This document shows, piece after piece, positions 34,161 to 42,765 of a stretch of 64,000 nucleotides of DNA. Origin of the DNA: Microbispora oryzae (GTDB lineage: Bacteria > Actinomycetota > Actinomycetes > Streptosporangiales > Streptosporangiaceae). The translations under genes and the position numbers were made by a program. The notes beneath the pieces are model-generated. The model searched no databases, was not told the DNA's origin, and saw only the letters and a program-made list of their open reading frames with translations. Where the stretch lies: the NCBI RefSeq assembly GCF_017896165.1, contig NZ_JAFCNB010000001.1, forward strand, positions 620,001 through 684,000, given 5' to 3'. Within the stretch, counting starts at the first letter, position 1. Each line of letters opens with the position of its first letter.

Positions 34161-35840
34161 TCAGCCCGGGATCGGGCCGCCGGCGAGGTCGAACGCGCGG
34201 CCGTCGGCGTACCGGGTGAGGGTCTCGGACAGCAGGCGTTCGGCCAGCGGGGCCGGCAGCCGCCCGTCTCCCGTTCCGATGCGGGCGGTGAGCCGCGTGA
34301 GCGCCGCCACCACCCAGGCCGGGTCCTTGAGGAAGGGGTCGCCGGCGTGCCGCCAGACGCCCAGGCAGGCGCTCGCCGCCAGTACGGCGGCCAGCCGCGC
34401 GGGCACGGCCAGCGCCTCGGGCGTCGCCGCCACCCCGAGGTCGCGGGGGCGGAGCGCGAGCGCCTCGTCCCGCAGGGCGGCGAGCTCGCGGGCGAACACC
34501 TCGGCGAGCCGCCGCACGTCGGGGTCGGCGCCGTGCTCGTCCAGCAGCGCGCCGGGGCCGGTGCTGAGGCTCTCCCGCCCGGACGCCGCCGCGGTCAGGG
34601 CGTCGAACGGCAGCGGCGGCAGCTCGGCGTCCGGCCGGAACAGGTCCGCGGGGGGCTCCGCCGCCGCGGGCCAGGACCGCCGGGCGAGCTGCGGCACCTG
34701 CGGCAGCACCGTGGCCAGGCACGCGACCCTGGCCGCGTGGCCGAACCCGATGACGGCCAGGTCGCGCAGCAGCTTCTGGAAGACGGCGTGCTCGCCCTCC
34801 CGGATGTAGAACTGCGCGCCCAGCACGAGCGACAGCCGGTCCATGGCCTCGATGAGCAGCTTCGACACCATGTACTTGACCAGGGACGCGTAGACGCTGG
34901 TCTCGCCGGGCAGCAGATGCACGGCGCGGGCCGCGACGGTGCCGAAGGCGTCGCAGACGAGCAGGTCGGCGAACGCCTCCGCCAGGGTCGCCCGCACCTG
35001 CGGGATGTCGGCGGCGGTCCGGCCGTAAAGCGCGCGGCCGGAGGTGAACCGGATCGCGGTGCGCAGACCGGTGTCGAGGACGCCGACCATCATGGACGGC
35101 AGGGCCGTCCTGGTGAGCTGGAACGACCGCAGCGCGGTCTCCATGCCGCGGCCCGGGGCGCCGAGCACGGCGTCCGCGGGCGCCGGGCAGTCCTCGAAGA
35201 GGAGGCCGCCGAGCTGCACCCCGCGCATGCCCATGCTGCGGAAGCGCGGCAGATCGGTCATCCGGCCGGGCGGCAGATCCTCCTTGTGGACGAACAGCTG
35301 CGAGTGGCTGCGGCTGCCCTCCTCCGGGGACGTCCTGGCGAAGACGACCAGCGAGTCGGCCCGCTTCGCGTTGGTGACGACCTCCTTGCGGCCGTTCAGC
35401 AGGAGCGTCCCCGGCGGGCCCGGCGTCGCGGCGAACTCGGCGCGGGCGAAGTCGTTGCCGTGGGCCAGCTCGTGGTAGACCGACGCGATCTTGCGGTTGG
35501 CGAGCATCATGCGCGCGAAGGCCCGCCGCTGCTCGTCGCTCCCGGCGGTCCACACGTTCACCGAGGCGATGAACGAGCTCGCGCCGTACCCGAGGCCGAG
35601 ACAGGGGTCGCGCCGCCAGACCGGGCGCATCATCCGGACCAGCCGGTCCAGCCCGGTGAGCCGGCCGCCGTACTCCACGGGCACGAACTCGGCGTTCAGC
35701 ACGAACCGGTCGAGCAGCCGCTCGCCCTCGCCGAACATCTCCTCGCGCTCGTCGGCGGCGACCGCCGCGGCGTGGCCCAGCGGGTTCGCCGGGTCCCACG
35801 GGTCGCCGAACATCCGCTCCAGCGTGCCGACGTCACTCAT
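34161..35840 (-). CDS. Long acyl-CoA dehydrogenase-like protein (ACAD2)
   Basis: 559 residues, about 170 longer than a standard acyl-CoA dehydrogenase; the extra part is a C-terminal helical region. The FAD region is recognisable (ASVYHELAHGNDFARAEF; GRKEVVTNAKRADSLVVFART). At the usual catalytic Glu the sequence reads RDLAVIGFGHAARVA, without Glu. It overlaps ACAD3 by 8 bp. Paired dehydrogenases beside a FAAL install conjugated double bonds in ramoplanin/enduracidin lipids; a similar role is inferred. Confidence 0.82.
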   Translation of the reverse strand: MSDVGTLERMFGDPWDPANPLGHAAAVAADEREEMFGEGERLLDRFVLNAEFVPVEYGGRLTGLDRLVRMMRPVWRRDPCLGLGYGASSFIASVNVWTAGSDEQRRAFARMMLANRKIASVYHELAHGNDFARAEFAATPGPPGTLLLNGRKEVVTNAKRADSLVVFARTSPEEGSRSHSQLFVHKEDLPPGRMTDLPRFRSMGMRGVQLGGLLFEDCPAPADAVLGAPGRGMETALRSFQLTRTALPSMMVGVLDTGLRTAIRFTSGRALYGRTAADIPQVRATLAEAFADLLVCDAFGTVAARAVHLLPGETSVYASLVKYMVSKLLIEAMDRLSLVLGAQFYIREGEHAVFQKLLRDLAVIGFGHAARVACLATVLPQVPQLARRSWPAAAEPPADLFRPDAELPPLPFDALTAAASGRESLSTGPGALLDEHGADPDVRRLAEVFARELAALRDEALALRPRDLGVAATPEALAVPARLAAVLAASACLGVWRHAGDPFLKDPAWVVAALTRLTARIGTGDGRLPAPLAERLLSETLTRYADGRAFDLAGGPIPG

Positions 35841-37470
35841 GGCCGCCGTCCCTTCCCGCCGCCTCGTACAGGCGGTCGAACACCTCGCCCCGCCGCCGGG
35901 TGCCCGGGCGCAGCCGCGCGAGCACGTAGGAGAGGCCCGACTCCAGCCAGATCTCGTCCCGCCAGCCGGGGTTCGCCGCCCACAGCCCCACCGCGGCCGC
36001 GCCCGCGAAGCACAGCTCGTACCGCTGGGCCAGCGCGAACGCGCGCGCGGGCACGTCCCTGACGGACGGCGCGAGCCGGCTCATCTCGTCGTGCACCTCG
36101 TCGCACGCCTCCAGCAGCTCGGCCGCCAGCGCCGTGACGGCGGGGCCCGCGGGCAGGCGCGCGACCGCGGCGCGGAGGTCCTGCACCAGGCCGCAGCCGA
36201 GCCGTGAGCGCAGGGTGAGCCGGGCGGGGTCGGGGGCGTCCAGCGGGCGCGACAGGTCGAGCGCCCGGCCCAGGCCGTCCCGGTCGGCCGCGCCCTCGCG
36301 GTAACCGCGGACGAGCGCCGGGAAGTGGTCGACGATGACGTTCTCGTTGACCGCCGCGTTGCCGTCGAAGATCGACACCACCCGGTGGTCGCGGCTGAGC
36401 TTCTGGAAGATCCCGTGGTCGTGGACCTCGGTCAGGAAGGCCCGCGTCCCCAGCAGCTCACCGCAGGCGAAGATCAGCTCGTCGATCCGGGCCGGGACGA
36501 ACGCCTTGGTCACCGCGGAGACGACGCTCATCTCCTCGGGCAGCGCGTGCACGGCCCGCGCGGCGGCCAGCGTGACCGCCTCGGCGACGAACCGGGCGGC
36601 GTACGACTCGCCGAGCGTGCGGCGCACGTGCGGCATCCGGACGAGCGGGCCGCCGTACAGGACCCGCCGGGCGGTGAACTCCTCGGCCTGCCGCAGCGCC
36701 TGGTCGGCGGCGCCGAGCGACAGCCCCGCGCAGACCGTGCGGGTGAGCTGCAGGGACTTGAGCACCAGCTCCAGCCCGCCGCCCGGCCGGCCCACCAGGG
36801 CGCCGGCAGGCAGCGGCGCGCCGAGGAAGGCGATGCCGCTGATGTCGGCGCCGCGGATGCCGTGGGTGGGCACCTTGGGCAGCAGCCGGTAGGAGCCCTC
36901 GGGCAGCTCCCCCTTGTCGACCAGCAGGACGCTGAAGCCCCGCGGGCCGCCCTGCGGGTCGGTCCTGGCTAGCACGCTGAGCAGGCCGCCCCTGGTCGCG
37001 TTGTTGATGAGCCACTTCTCTCCCGTCAGGACGTAACCACCCCGAGGGCCGGCGGCGGGCGTCGCGCCGACCTCGCCGGCCAGCAGGTCGCTGCCGTGGC
37101 CGCGCTCGGTGAGGCCCCACGACGCGGGCACCCCCGAGACGACCTTGGCGGCGAGGCGCTCGGCCTGGGCGCGGTCGCCGCCCACCCACACGCACACCGA
37201 CCCGAGGAAGGTCTTCGCGTGGGCGACGGCGACCGTGAGGTCCCTGCGGGAGACGGTCCTGATCAGCTCGATCAGCTCGGGGTACGAGCGGAGGGCGCCG
37301 CCGGCCTCGGCGGGCACGTAGTGCGCGGGCAGGCCGAGCCGGTCGAGCTCGCGGCAGATGTCGGCGGGGAACTCCTCCGCGCGGTCCAGTTCGGCGCAGC
37401 GGGCGTAGGAGAACACGGCGGCAGGGTCGGCCGGGTCGCCGAGCTCCCGGTCCAGGTCGAGGGCGTCCAT
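35833..37470 (-). CDS. Long acyl-CoA dehydrogenase-like protein (ACAD3)
   Basis: 545 residues, same long architecture as ACAD2 and clearly its paralogue. ASWGLTERGHGSDLLAGEV and GEKWLINNATRGGLLSVLART are the FAD/substrate loops. The usual catalytic Glu region reads VVSIFDGNAAVNEN, so Asp replaces Glu in the EGT-like motif. It starts 1 bp after the FAAL stop codon, so the ligase and dehydrogenases are made together. Confidence 0.85.
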   Translation of the reverse strand: MDALDLDRELGDPADPAAVFSYARCAELDRAEEFPADICRELDRLGLPAHYVPAEAGGALRSYPELIELIRTVSRRDLTVAVAHAKTFLGSVCVWVGGDRAQAERLAAKVVSGVPASWGLTERGHGSDLLAGEVGATPAAGPRGGYVLTGEKWLINNATRGGLLSVLARTDPQGGPRGFSVLLVDKGELPEGSYRLLPKVPTHGIRGADISGIAFLGAPLPAGALVGRPGGGLELVLKSLQLTRTVCAGLSLGAADQALRQAEEFTARRVLYGGPLVRMPHVRRTLGESYAARFVAEAVTLAAARAVHALPEEMSVVSAVTKAFVPARIDELIFACGELLGTRAFLTEVHDHGIFQKLSRDHRVVSIFDGNAAVNENVIVDHFPALVRGYREGAADRDGLGRALDLSRPLDAPDPARLTLRSRLGCGLVQDLRAAVARLPAGPAVTALAAELLEACDEVHDEMSRLAPSVRDVPARAFALAQRYELCFAGAAAVGLWAANPGWRDEIWLESGLSYVLARLRPGTRRRGEVFDRLYEAAGRDGGHE

Positions 37471-37471
37471 G

Positions 37472-39229
37472 TCAGACCCCGCGGCCCGCGCGGTAGCGCT
37501 GCCGTACGGCCGGCGCGAGATCCTCGTGCAGCACGGTCAGCCCGTCGCCGGTGAACAGGTCGCGGGTGAGCGCGCGCTGGATCTTGCCGCTGGTGGTCCG
37601 CTGGACCTCGGCCGGGCGGACCAGGACGACCCCGCCCACCGCGACGCCGTACTCGCGGCCGAGGACCTGCCTGATCTCCTGCACCAGACCCGCCGGGCCG
37701 ACCTCCGCGAGGTCGCGGGCCCGGCACTCCTGCACGACCACGATCTCCTCGTCAGGGGCGGGGACGGTGAAGACGGCGCCGACGCCGCGCGCCAGCACCG
37801 GATGGGCCGTGCGGACCGTCGCCTCCAGGTCCTGCGGGTAGAGGTTCCGCCCGCGCACGATGAGCAGCTCCTTGATGCGCCCGGTGACGTAGAGCTGGCC
37901 GTCGTGGACCACGCCGAGGTCGCCGGTGCGCAGGTAGCCGCCGTCGCCACCCGCTGTCCGCACGCCGAACGTCGCGGCCGTGAGGTCCTCGCGGCCCCAG
38001 TATCCGCGGGCGATCTGCGGCCCGCGGATCCAGATCTCGCCGACCGACCCGTCCGGCAGCACCGCGCGGCTCGCCGGGTCCACGATGACGACGCCCTCCT
38101 CGCGCGGGCCGCTGCTGGGCAGCTCGAAGGTGCCGGGGCCGTCGCCGGGCGGGGCGGGCACGAGCGCCCCCAGCGCCAGCCGTCCGGCGTCGACGGTCGT
38201 GGAGACCGCGCCCCGGCCCGCCACGCTGCAGCTCACCGCGAGGGTCGCCTCGGCCATGCCGTAGCCGGGCAGCAGCGCCTCGGGGGCCAGGCCGTACGGG
38301 GCGAACCGCTTGGCGAAGGACCGCAGGGTCGCGACGCGGATGGGCTCCGACCCGTTGAGCAGGTGTGTCACGGCCGACAGGTCGAGCCCCTCCACCTGGT
38401 CGTCGGCGATGCGCTGCGCGCACAGGTCGAACGCGAAGTTGGGGGCGGGCGAGACGTTGACGCGGTGCCGGTCGAGCAGGCGCAGCCAGGCATGCGGGCG
38501 CTTGACGAAGGCCAGCGGCGACATCAGCACGGTGGTGGTGCCGAGGCAGAGGGGGATCAGCAGCAGGCCGATGAGGCCGAAGTCGTGGTACATCGGCAGC
38601 CACCCGCCGAAGCGCAGGTCGCCGCCGGTGCCGGTGATGCGGCGGAACACCTCGGTGTTGGCCAGGATGTTCTCGTGGTCGACCATGACGCCCTTGGGGT
38701 CGCCGGTCGAGCCCGAGGTGTACTGCAGGAAGGCCAGGGTGTCCCGGTCCGGCTCGTACGGGATCCAGGCGTCCGCCTCCGGCAGGTCCGGTCCGTCCAC
38801 CGTCAGGCAGGCGATGCCCGTCAGGCTGGACTCCTCGGCCCACGTCCGCACCGCCCCGATCCCCGGTGTCTCCGACAGCGTGATCGTCACGCCCGCGTCC
38901 CTGGCGATGGCGGCGAGCCGCTCCTGCTGGCGGCGGTAGCCGTCGGGCGCCGGTGCGGGCACCGCGATCATGCCCGCGTACAGGCAGCCGAGGAACGCCG
39001 CGGCGAAGCCGGTGCCGGGCTCGTTCAGCAGCAGGACCCGGTCGCCGGCCCGGCCGTGCCCCTGCAACAGCGCGGCCACCCGCCGGGCGGCGACGTCGAG
39101 CTCGGCGTAGGTCAGCGTCTCGTCGGCCGAGTGGCCGAGCGGATCGGCCGAGAAGACGAGCGCCACCCGGTCGCCGTGCGCGGCGGCCCGGTCCCGCACG
39201 AGTGCGGTGAAACTGTGGTGCTCAGGCAT
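37472..39229 (-). CDS. Fatty acyl-AMP ligase (FAAL)
   Basis: 585 residues from MPEHHSFT, with AGGAGG 5 nt upstream; a longer frame to 39286 lacks support. The AMP-binding P-loop is FLQYTSGSTGDPKG, followed by WLPMYHDFGLIG and PGYGMAEATL, which are FAAL-like. The C-terminal hinge TGRIKELLIVRGRNLYPQDLE and RTTSGKIQR are intact. It activates a fatty acid as acyl-AMP and should load ACP2. It is the first gene of the large minus-strand operon. Confidence 0.92.
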   Translation of the reverse strand: MPEHHSFTALVRDRAAAHGDRVALVFSADPLGHSADETLTYAELDVAARRVAALLQGHGRAGDRVLLLNEPGTGFAAAFLGCLYAGMIAVPAPAPDGYRRQQERLAAIARDAGVTITLSETPGIGAVRTWAEESSLTGIACLTVDGPDLPEADAWIPYEPDRDTLAFLQYTSGSTGDPKGVMVDHENILANTEVFRRITGTGGDLRFGGWLPMYHDFGLIGLLLIPLCLGTTTVLMSPLAFVKRPHAWLRLLDRHRVNVSPAPNFAFDLCAQRIADDQVEGLDLSAVTHLLNGSEPIRVATLRSFAKRFAPYGLAPEALLPGYGMAEATLAVSCSVAGRGAVSTTVDAGRLALGALVPAPPGDGPGTFELPSSGPREEGVVIVDPASRAVLPDGSVGEIWIRGPQIARGYWGREDLTAATFGVRTAGGDGGYLRTGDLGVVHDGQLYVTGRIKELLIVRGRNLYPQDLEATVRTAHPVLARGVGAVFTVPAPDEEIVVVQECRARDLAEVGPAGLVQEIRQVLGREYGVAVGGVVLVRPAEVQRTTSGKIQRALTRDLFTGDGLTVLHEDLAPAVRQRYRAGRGV

Positions 39230-39280
39230 GCACCCTCCTGAGGTAGGAACCTGACATGCATGCTTCCGGCTCCCCGACCT

Positions 39281-39363
39281 GGGCATAAGCGGCGAACGAG
39301 CGGCCTATGGAGCGGGCCGGAGGGCTATGCCCGAACGAGGAGACGGGCCGGAGGGGTATGCCC
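39281..39363. promoter_or_regulatory. Three TATGCCC motifs in the FAAL promoter region
   Basis: The gap 39230-39508 carries a 23-bp direct repeat (39313-39335 and 39344-39366, one mismatch, 31 bp apart, about three helical turns). Each copy centres on GGGCTATGCCCG or GGGGTATGCCCG; the first is a palindrome, GGGC-TAT-GCCC. A third, inverted TATGCCC lies at 39281-39287. Position 50-140 bp before the FAAL operon suggests an activator array. Confidence 0.5.
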
Positions 39364-39508
39364 GAAGGGGTAGCCGCGAGCGGGTGCCGCGAGAACGGTC
39401 CGCGGCCCCCGCTGGGTCCCGATCGGGGACCCGGCGGGGGCCGGGCTGGACCGGACCCCACCCGCCTCGGTCGGGGGGCGGGCGGGGTCCGCACCGGCCG
39501 GGCGTGGG

Positions 39509-40696
39509 TCAGGCCCGGACCAGGAGGCGGGTGGCGGCGCGGCCGCGCTCCACGGCGGCGACGCCGAGCTCGGTGAGGGCGGCCCGGCCGGCGGGGCCGA
39601 GCGTCAGGCGGTCGGCGGGGCGCAGCCCGGAGTCGATCCACGAGCCGACGGCGTCCCGCAGCAGCCGGGCCCGGACGGTGCCCGCCATCGTGCCCGCGGC
39701 CCCGCTCGCGGCCGCGTCCGCGCCCAGCAGATATCCCGCCGCCCAGACTTCCGGGGCGTACGGCGCCCCGACGCCGTCGCGACGGGCGTAAGCGTGGAAC
39801 TCGTCGCGCACCCGGGCGGGGTCGATCCCGGCGACGGAGGCCCAGTCGGCCCAGTACCAGCCGAAGCCGTGCTCGACCGGCTCCCCCGATCCGGGGCGGA
39901 CGAACCGCAGCATGCACCGCGACCGGATGAGCTCCACGACGAACTCCCGCGCGTCGCGGTGGGCCGACCGCGCGCCGAGCGCCTCCTCTGCCCCGGGACC
40001 GGCCGTCCAGTGGCCCGGCGGCAGGGCCTGACCGTCCGCGTAGACGGTGGCGTGGAAGGAGCCCGCGTGGCCCGCCAGGGTCGGCTCGTCGGCGTGGTCG
40101 ACCAGGTGCGGCACGGTCGCCAGCGGGCGGATCCCCCGCTCGGCGCAGAACAGGGCGACCATCTCGTCGTCGTCGCGGATGGCGTCGGGGATCGGCGCGA
40201 GGAACTCCGCCAGCTCCCGCGCCTGGTCCGCGGGGAGGACCAGGCCCTGGGTGGGCGTCCACTCCGCGGGCGACAGGGGGGCCCAGGGTGACCCCGCCGC
40301 CGCGGCGCGCCGCACGTGATAGGAGTTCTGCGGGCTGTTCCAGTTGGAGTAGAGCGCGATCGCGTGCCGGGGGCGTTGCGCGACCGCGCCGTTCAGGAGC
40401 CCGGCGAAGCCGGGCGTCAGCGTGACGTCGTCCTGCAGGACGAGGTGGTGGGTGGCGCCGGGCGCGACGGCCGCCCAGGCCCGCTTGGCCGTGCGGAGCG
40501 GGCTTGGGGGCCCGGACGGGTCGGGGTCGGTGACGACGCGCGGCCGCAGCGGGGCGCACGAGCGGACCAGCCGGGGCAGCCGGTCCGCCCTGCGGGGGTG
40601 ATGCATGACGGCGACGCTGATACGGATGTCGCCGATCTCGTCGATATCGCGGACGTCTCGGACGTCTCTGATGTCTCGAATATCTCGGATGTCCAT
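39509..40696 (-). CDS. GT-A-like glycosyltransferase-type protein (GT1)
   Basis: 395 residues. THHLVLQDDVTLTPGF gives a DxD-like strand end and AIALYSNWNSPQNSY and RDDDEMVALF are further conserved blocks shared with the paralogue at 47988-49118. I read it as a nucleotide-sugar glycosyltransferase of uncertain family. The N-terminus is unusual: about 25 residues of Asp-Ile/Val-Arg repeats encoded by 9-bp units precede ISVAVMHHPRR, where the paralogue begins almost immediately. Start at the ATG of 40696 is therefore uncertain. Confidence 0.6.
   Translation of the reverse strand: MDIRDIRDIRDVRDVRDIDEIGDIRISVAVMHHPRRADRLPRLVRSCAPLRPRVVTDPDPSGPPSPLRTAKRAWAAVAPGATHHLVLQDDVTLTPGFAGLLNGAVAQRPRHAIALYSNWNSPQNSYHVRRAAAAGSPWAPLSPAEWTPTQGLVLPADQARELAEFLAPIPDAIRDDDEMVALFCAERGIRPLATVPHLVDHADEPTLAGHAGSFHATVYADGQALPPGHWTAGPGAEEALGARSAHRDAREFVVELIRSRCMLRFVRPGSGEPVEHGFGWYWADWASVAGIDPARVRDEFHAYARRDGVGAPYAPEVWAAGYLLGADAAASGAAGTMAGTVRARLLRDAVGSWIDSGLRPADRLTLGPAGRAALTELGVAAVERGRAATRLLVRA
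40649..40693 (-). repeat. 9-bp tandem repeats at the GT1 N-terminus
   Basis: Five consecutive units of the type GACATCCGA (variants GATATTCGA, GACATCAGA, GACGTCCGA) encode DIR/DVR after the start Met. The pattern is absent from the paralogue GT2. Confidence 0.85.
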
Positions 40697-40719
40697 GTCT
40701 GGCTCGGGTTCCCTTCCGG

Positions 40720-41772
40720 TCAGGCCTGGGTGGGCACCCGGACGCTCGCGAGCAGGTGGTCCACCGGGACGAACCGGCAGCCCCGCACCAGCAGGAACTC
40801 CAGGATGCCCGGGAGCGCGTCGGCGGTCTGGGAGCGGTCGCCGCCGCCGTCGTGCAGCAGGATGATCGAGCCGAAGTCGGTGCCGTCCACGACGTTCCGC
40901 ACGATCGCGGGCGCGCCGACCATCGCCCAGTCGGCCGCCTCGACGTCCCAGAGCACGGTGGTCTGACCGGCCTCGGCGAGCCACGAAAGCACCTCGGGGC
41001 TGCGCCCTCCGTACGGCGGCCGCAGCAGCGTGGGCGTCTCCCCCGTGGCCCGCCGCAGCGCCTCGGCCGTCCGGTCGACCTGGCCGAGCACCTCGTCGCG
41101 GCCCAGGTCCGGCAGGTACGGATGCGACCACGTGTGGTTGCCCAGGGTGTGGCCTTCGTCGGCGATCCGCGCCGCGATCCCGGGGTGCGCCCGCACGTGC
41201 AGGCCGACGCAGAAGAACGTGGCGGTGACCCGGTAGCGGCGCAGGACGTCGAGCACGCGCGGGGTGTGCACCGGGTGCGGCCCGTCGTCGAAGGTGAGCG
41301 CCACCTCGGGCTGGGCCCGGCCGGCGTGGACGATGCACCTGCCCCGCGCGATGAGCTCGCGCTCGACCGGCGCGCCGCGGTCGATGTCGGCGTCGGCCTG
41401 GTCCTCCCGGCCGCCCAGAGTGCCCGAGTCGAGACTCAGGCGGGTGAGCCGGGACAGGCGCGAGCGGGCCGCCTCCGCCAGCGCCGTGGCGGGCGGGGAG
41501 CCGAACGCCGGCCGCGGCGCGACGTCCCAGGGATCGGCGCGGTAGACCGTGACCCCGGCCGCCATGAGCTCCCCGTCGACGACGCCGTTCGTGCTGTCGA
41601 TGACCGCGATCAGGTCTCCGCCGTTCCGCTCGGCCAGCGAGCGAAGGTACGCGACGGGCTCCGCCGTCCCGGTGCCGTCGAACCGGTTGGGGGGCGCGAC
41701 GGGCGCTCCCGCGCCGTCCACGGCGACGATCTCGTATCCGTCGGCCCCCCAGCCGATCCCCGCGTACCACAT
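40720..41772 (-). CDS. NodB-type polysaccharide deacetylase with IS110-transposase-like N-terminal domain
   Basis: 350 residues. The C-terminal ~195 residues are a NodB carbohydrate esterase 4 domain: ALTFDDGPHP, GNHTWSHP (metal His pair), LRPPYGG and ILLHDGGG. The first ~100 residues instead follow the RNase-H-like start of IS110 transposases: MWYAGIGWGADGYEIVAVD, then LIAVIDSTNGVVDGELMAAGVTVYRADP. The IS110 catalytic Asp is Gly (GIGWG for GIDWG) and Glu is Asp, so this part is probably not a nuclease. It could N-deacetylate an aminosugar intermediate in the cytoplasm; there is no signal peptide. Confidence 0.8.
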   Translation of the reverse strand: MWYAGIGWGADGYEIVAVDGAGAPVAPPNRFDGTGTAEPVAYLRSLAERNGGDLIAVIDSTNGVVDGELMAAGVTVYRADPWDVAPRPAFGSPPATALAEAARSRLSRLTRLSLDSGTLGGREDQADADIDRGAPVERELIARGRCIVHAGRAQPEVALTFDDGPHPVHTPRVLDVLRRYRVTATFFCVGLHVRAHPGIAARIADEGHTLGNHTWSHPYLPDLGRDEVLGQVDRTAEALRRATGETPTLLRPPYGGRSPEVLSWLAEAGQTTVLWDVEAADWAMVGAPAIVRNVVDGTDFGSIILLHDGGGDRSQTADALPGILEFLLVRGCRFVPVDHLLASVRVPTQA

Positions 41773-41775
41773 CGG

Positions 41776-42765
41776 TCAGCCCTGCTGGAGGGTGACAGGC
41801 TGACCGTCCAGCCGGGCCGATGCGTACGCCGCCTCGATGATCTGGGCGGTCGAGAGGATCTCGTCGAGCGGCCGGGCCCAGCGGTCCGGCCGTTCCGCCA
41901 GAGCGGCGAAGTCGGCGAACATGTCCGCGAACCACTCCTCGTGCGTGGAGCTCTGCGTCGGGGACTCCAGCTCGCGCTCCTCCCGGCCGCCGGGACCGGT
42001 GAGGACGGCGACGCCGTCCGTGAGGTCGAGCGACCCGCCCGGCCCGGCCAGCGCGTACCGGTTCGTACGGCTGTCTCCCACCCAGCTCAGCTCGATGTCG
42101 GCGGTGCCGCCGGGGAAGCTCAGGTGGACGTCGATGGCCTCCTCCATCCCCTCGGCCTGCCAGCGCGCCGTCGCCGAGACCTTGCCGGGACGCCCGCCGA
42201 ACAGGCGGGTGGCCATGTACACGCAGTGGGAGCCGTGGTCGAGCAGGATGCCGCCGCCCGCGATGCCGGGGTCGCGCCGCCAGTCGGGCGACCACTCCCC
42301 CACCCCCCGCGCGTGCGTCTGCCGCTGGATGCGGAACAGGGCGGTCGCGGGGGACCCGACGGTCTGCGCCGCCTCGGTGAGCAGGCGCATCATTGGGGAG
42401 AAGCCGTAGTTGTGCGCGGGGTAGAGCAGCCGTCCCGCTGACCGCGCGGCCCGCGCCATCTCGCGGGCGTCGGCGGCGCGGAACGCCACGGGCTTCTCGC
42501 AGATGACGTGCCGGCCGGCCGCGAGCGCGCCGAGCGACAGCTCGCGGTGGAAGGCGGGGGGCGCGCAGACGTCGACCACGTCGACGTCGTGCGAGGCGAG
42601 CAGGCCGGCCAGGCTCTCGTACGCGCGGAGCCCCTCCCGCGCGGCCTGCTCACGCCCCCGTGGGGACGGGTCGGCGACGGCCACGACCTCCGCGCCGGGG
42701 ATGCCCCGATAGGCGATCAGCCGGGCGGCGCCGGCGGTGCCGAAGCCGGCGATGGCGACCTTCAT
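41776..42765 (-). CDS. Gfo/Idh/MocA-family NAD(P) oxidoreductase
   Basis: 329 residues starting MKVAIAGFGTAGAARL (Rossmann motif). VICEKPVAFRA carries the catalytic Lys of the EKP motif and GGILLDHGSHCVYMATRLFGG the conserved Asp/His. It probably oxidises a sugar or cyclitol hydroxyl to a ketone. The upstream-coupled class III aminotransferase (ATGA overlap) could then aminate that ketone. Frame further upstream belongs to antisense of the aminotransferase. Confidence 0.88.
   Translation of the reverse strand: MKVAIAGFGTAGAARLIAYRGIPGAEVVAVADPSPRGREQAAREGLRAYESLAGLLASHDVDVVDVCAPPAFHRELSLGALAAGRHVICEKPVAFRAADAREMARAARSAGRLLYPAHNYGFSPMMRLLTEAAQTVGSPATALFRIQRQTHARGVGEWSPDWRRDPGIAGGGILLDHGSHCVYMATRLFGGRPGKVSATARWQAEGMEEAIDVHLSFPGGTADIELSWVGDSRTNRYALAGPGGSLDLTDGVAVLTGPGGREERELESPTQSSTHEEWFADMFADFAALAERPDRWARPLDEILSTAQIIEAAYASARLDGQPVTLQQG

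Noticed and set aside
40720-41772. IS110 insertion sequence
   Set aside because: Only the N-terminal fold is similar; catalytic residues and the C-terminal transposase domain are missing and the frame continues into a full deacetylase.
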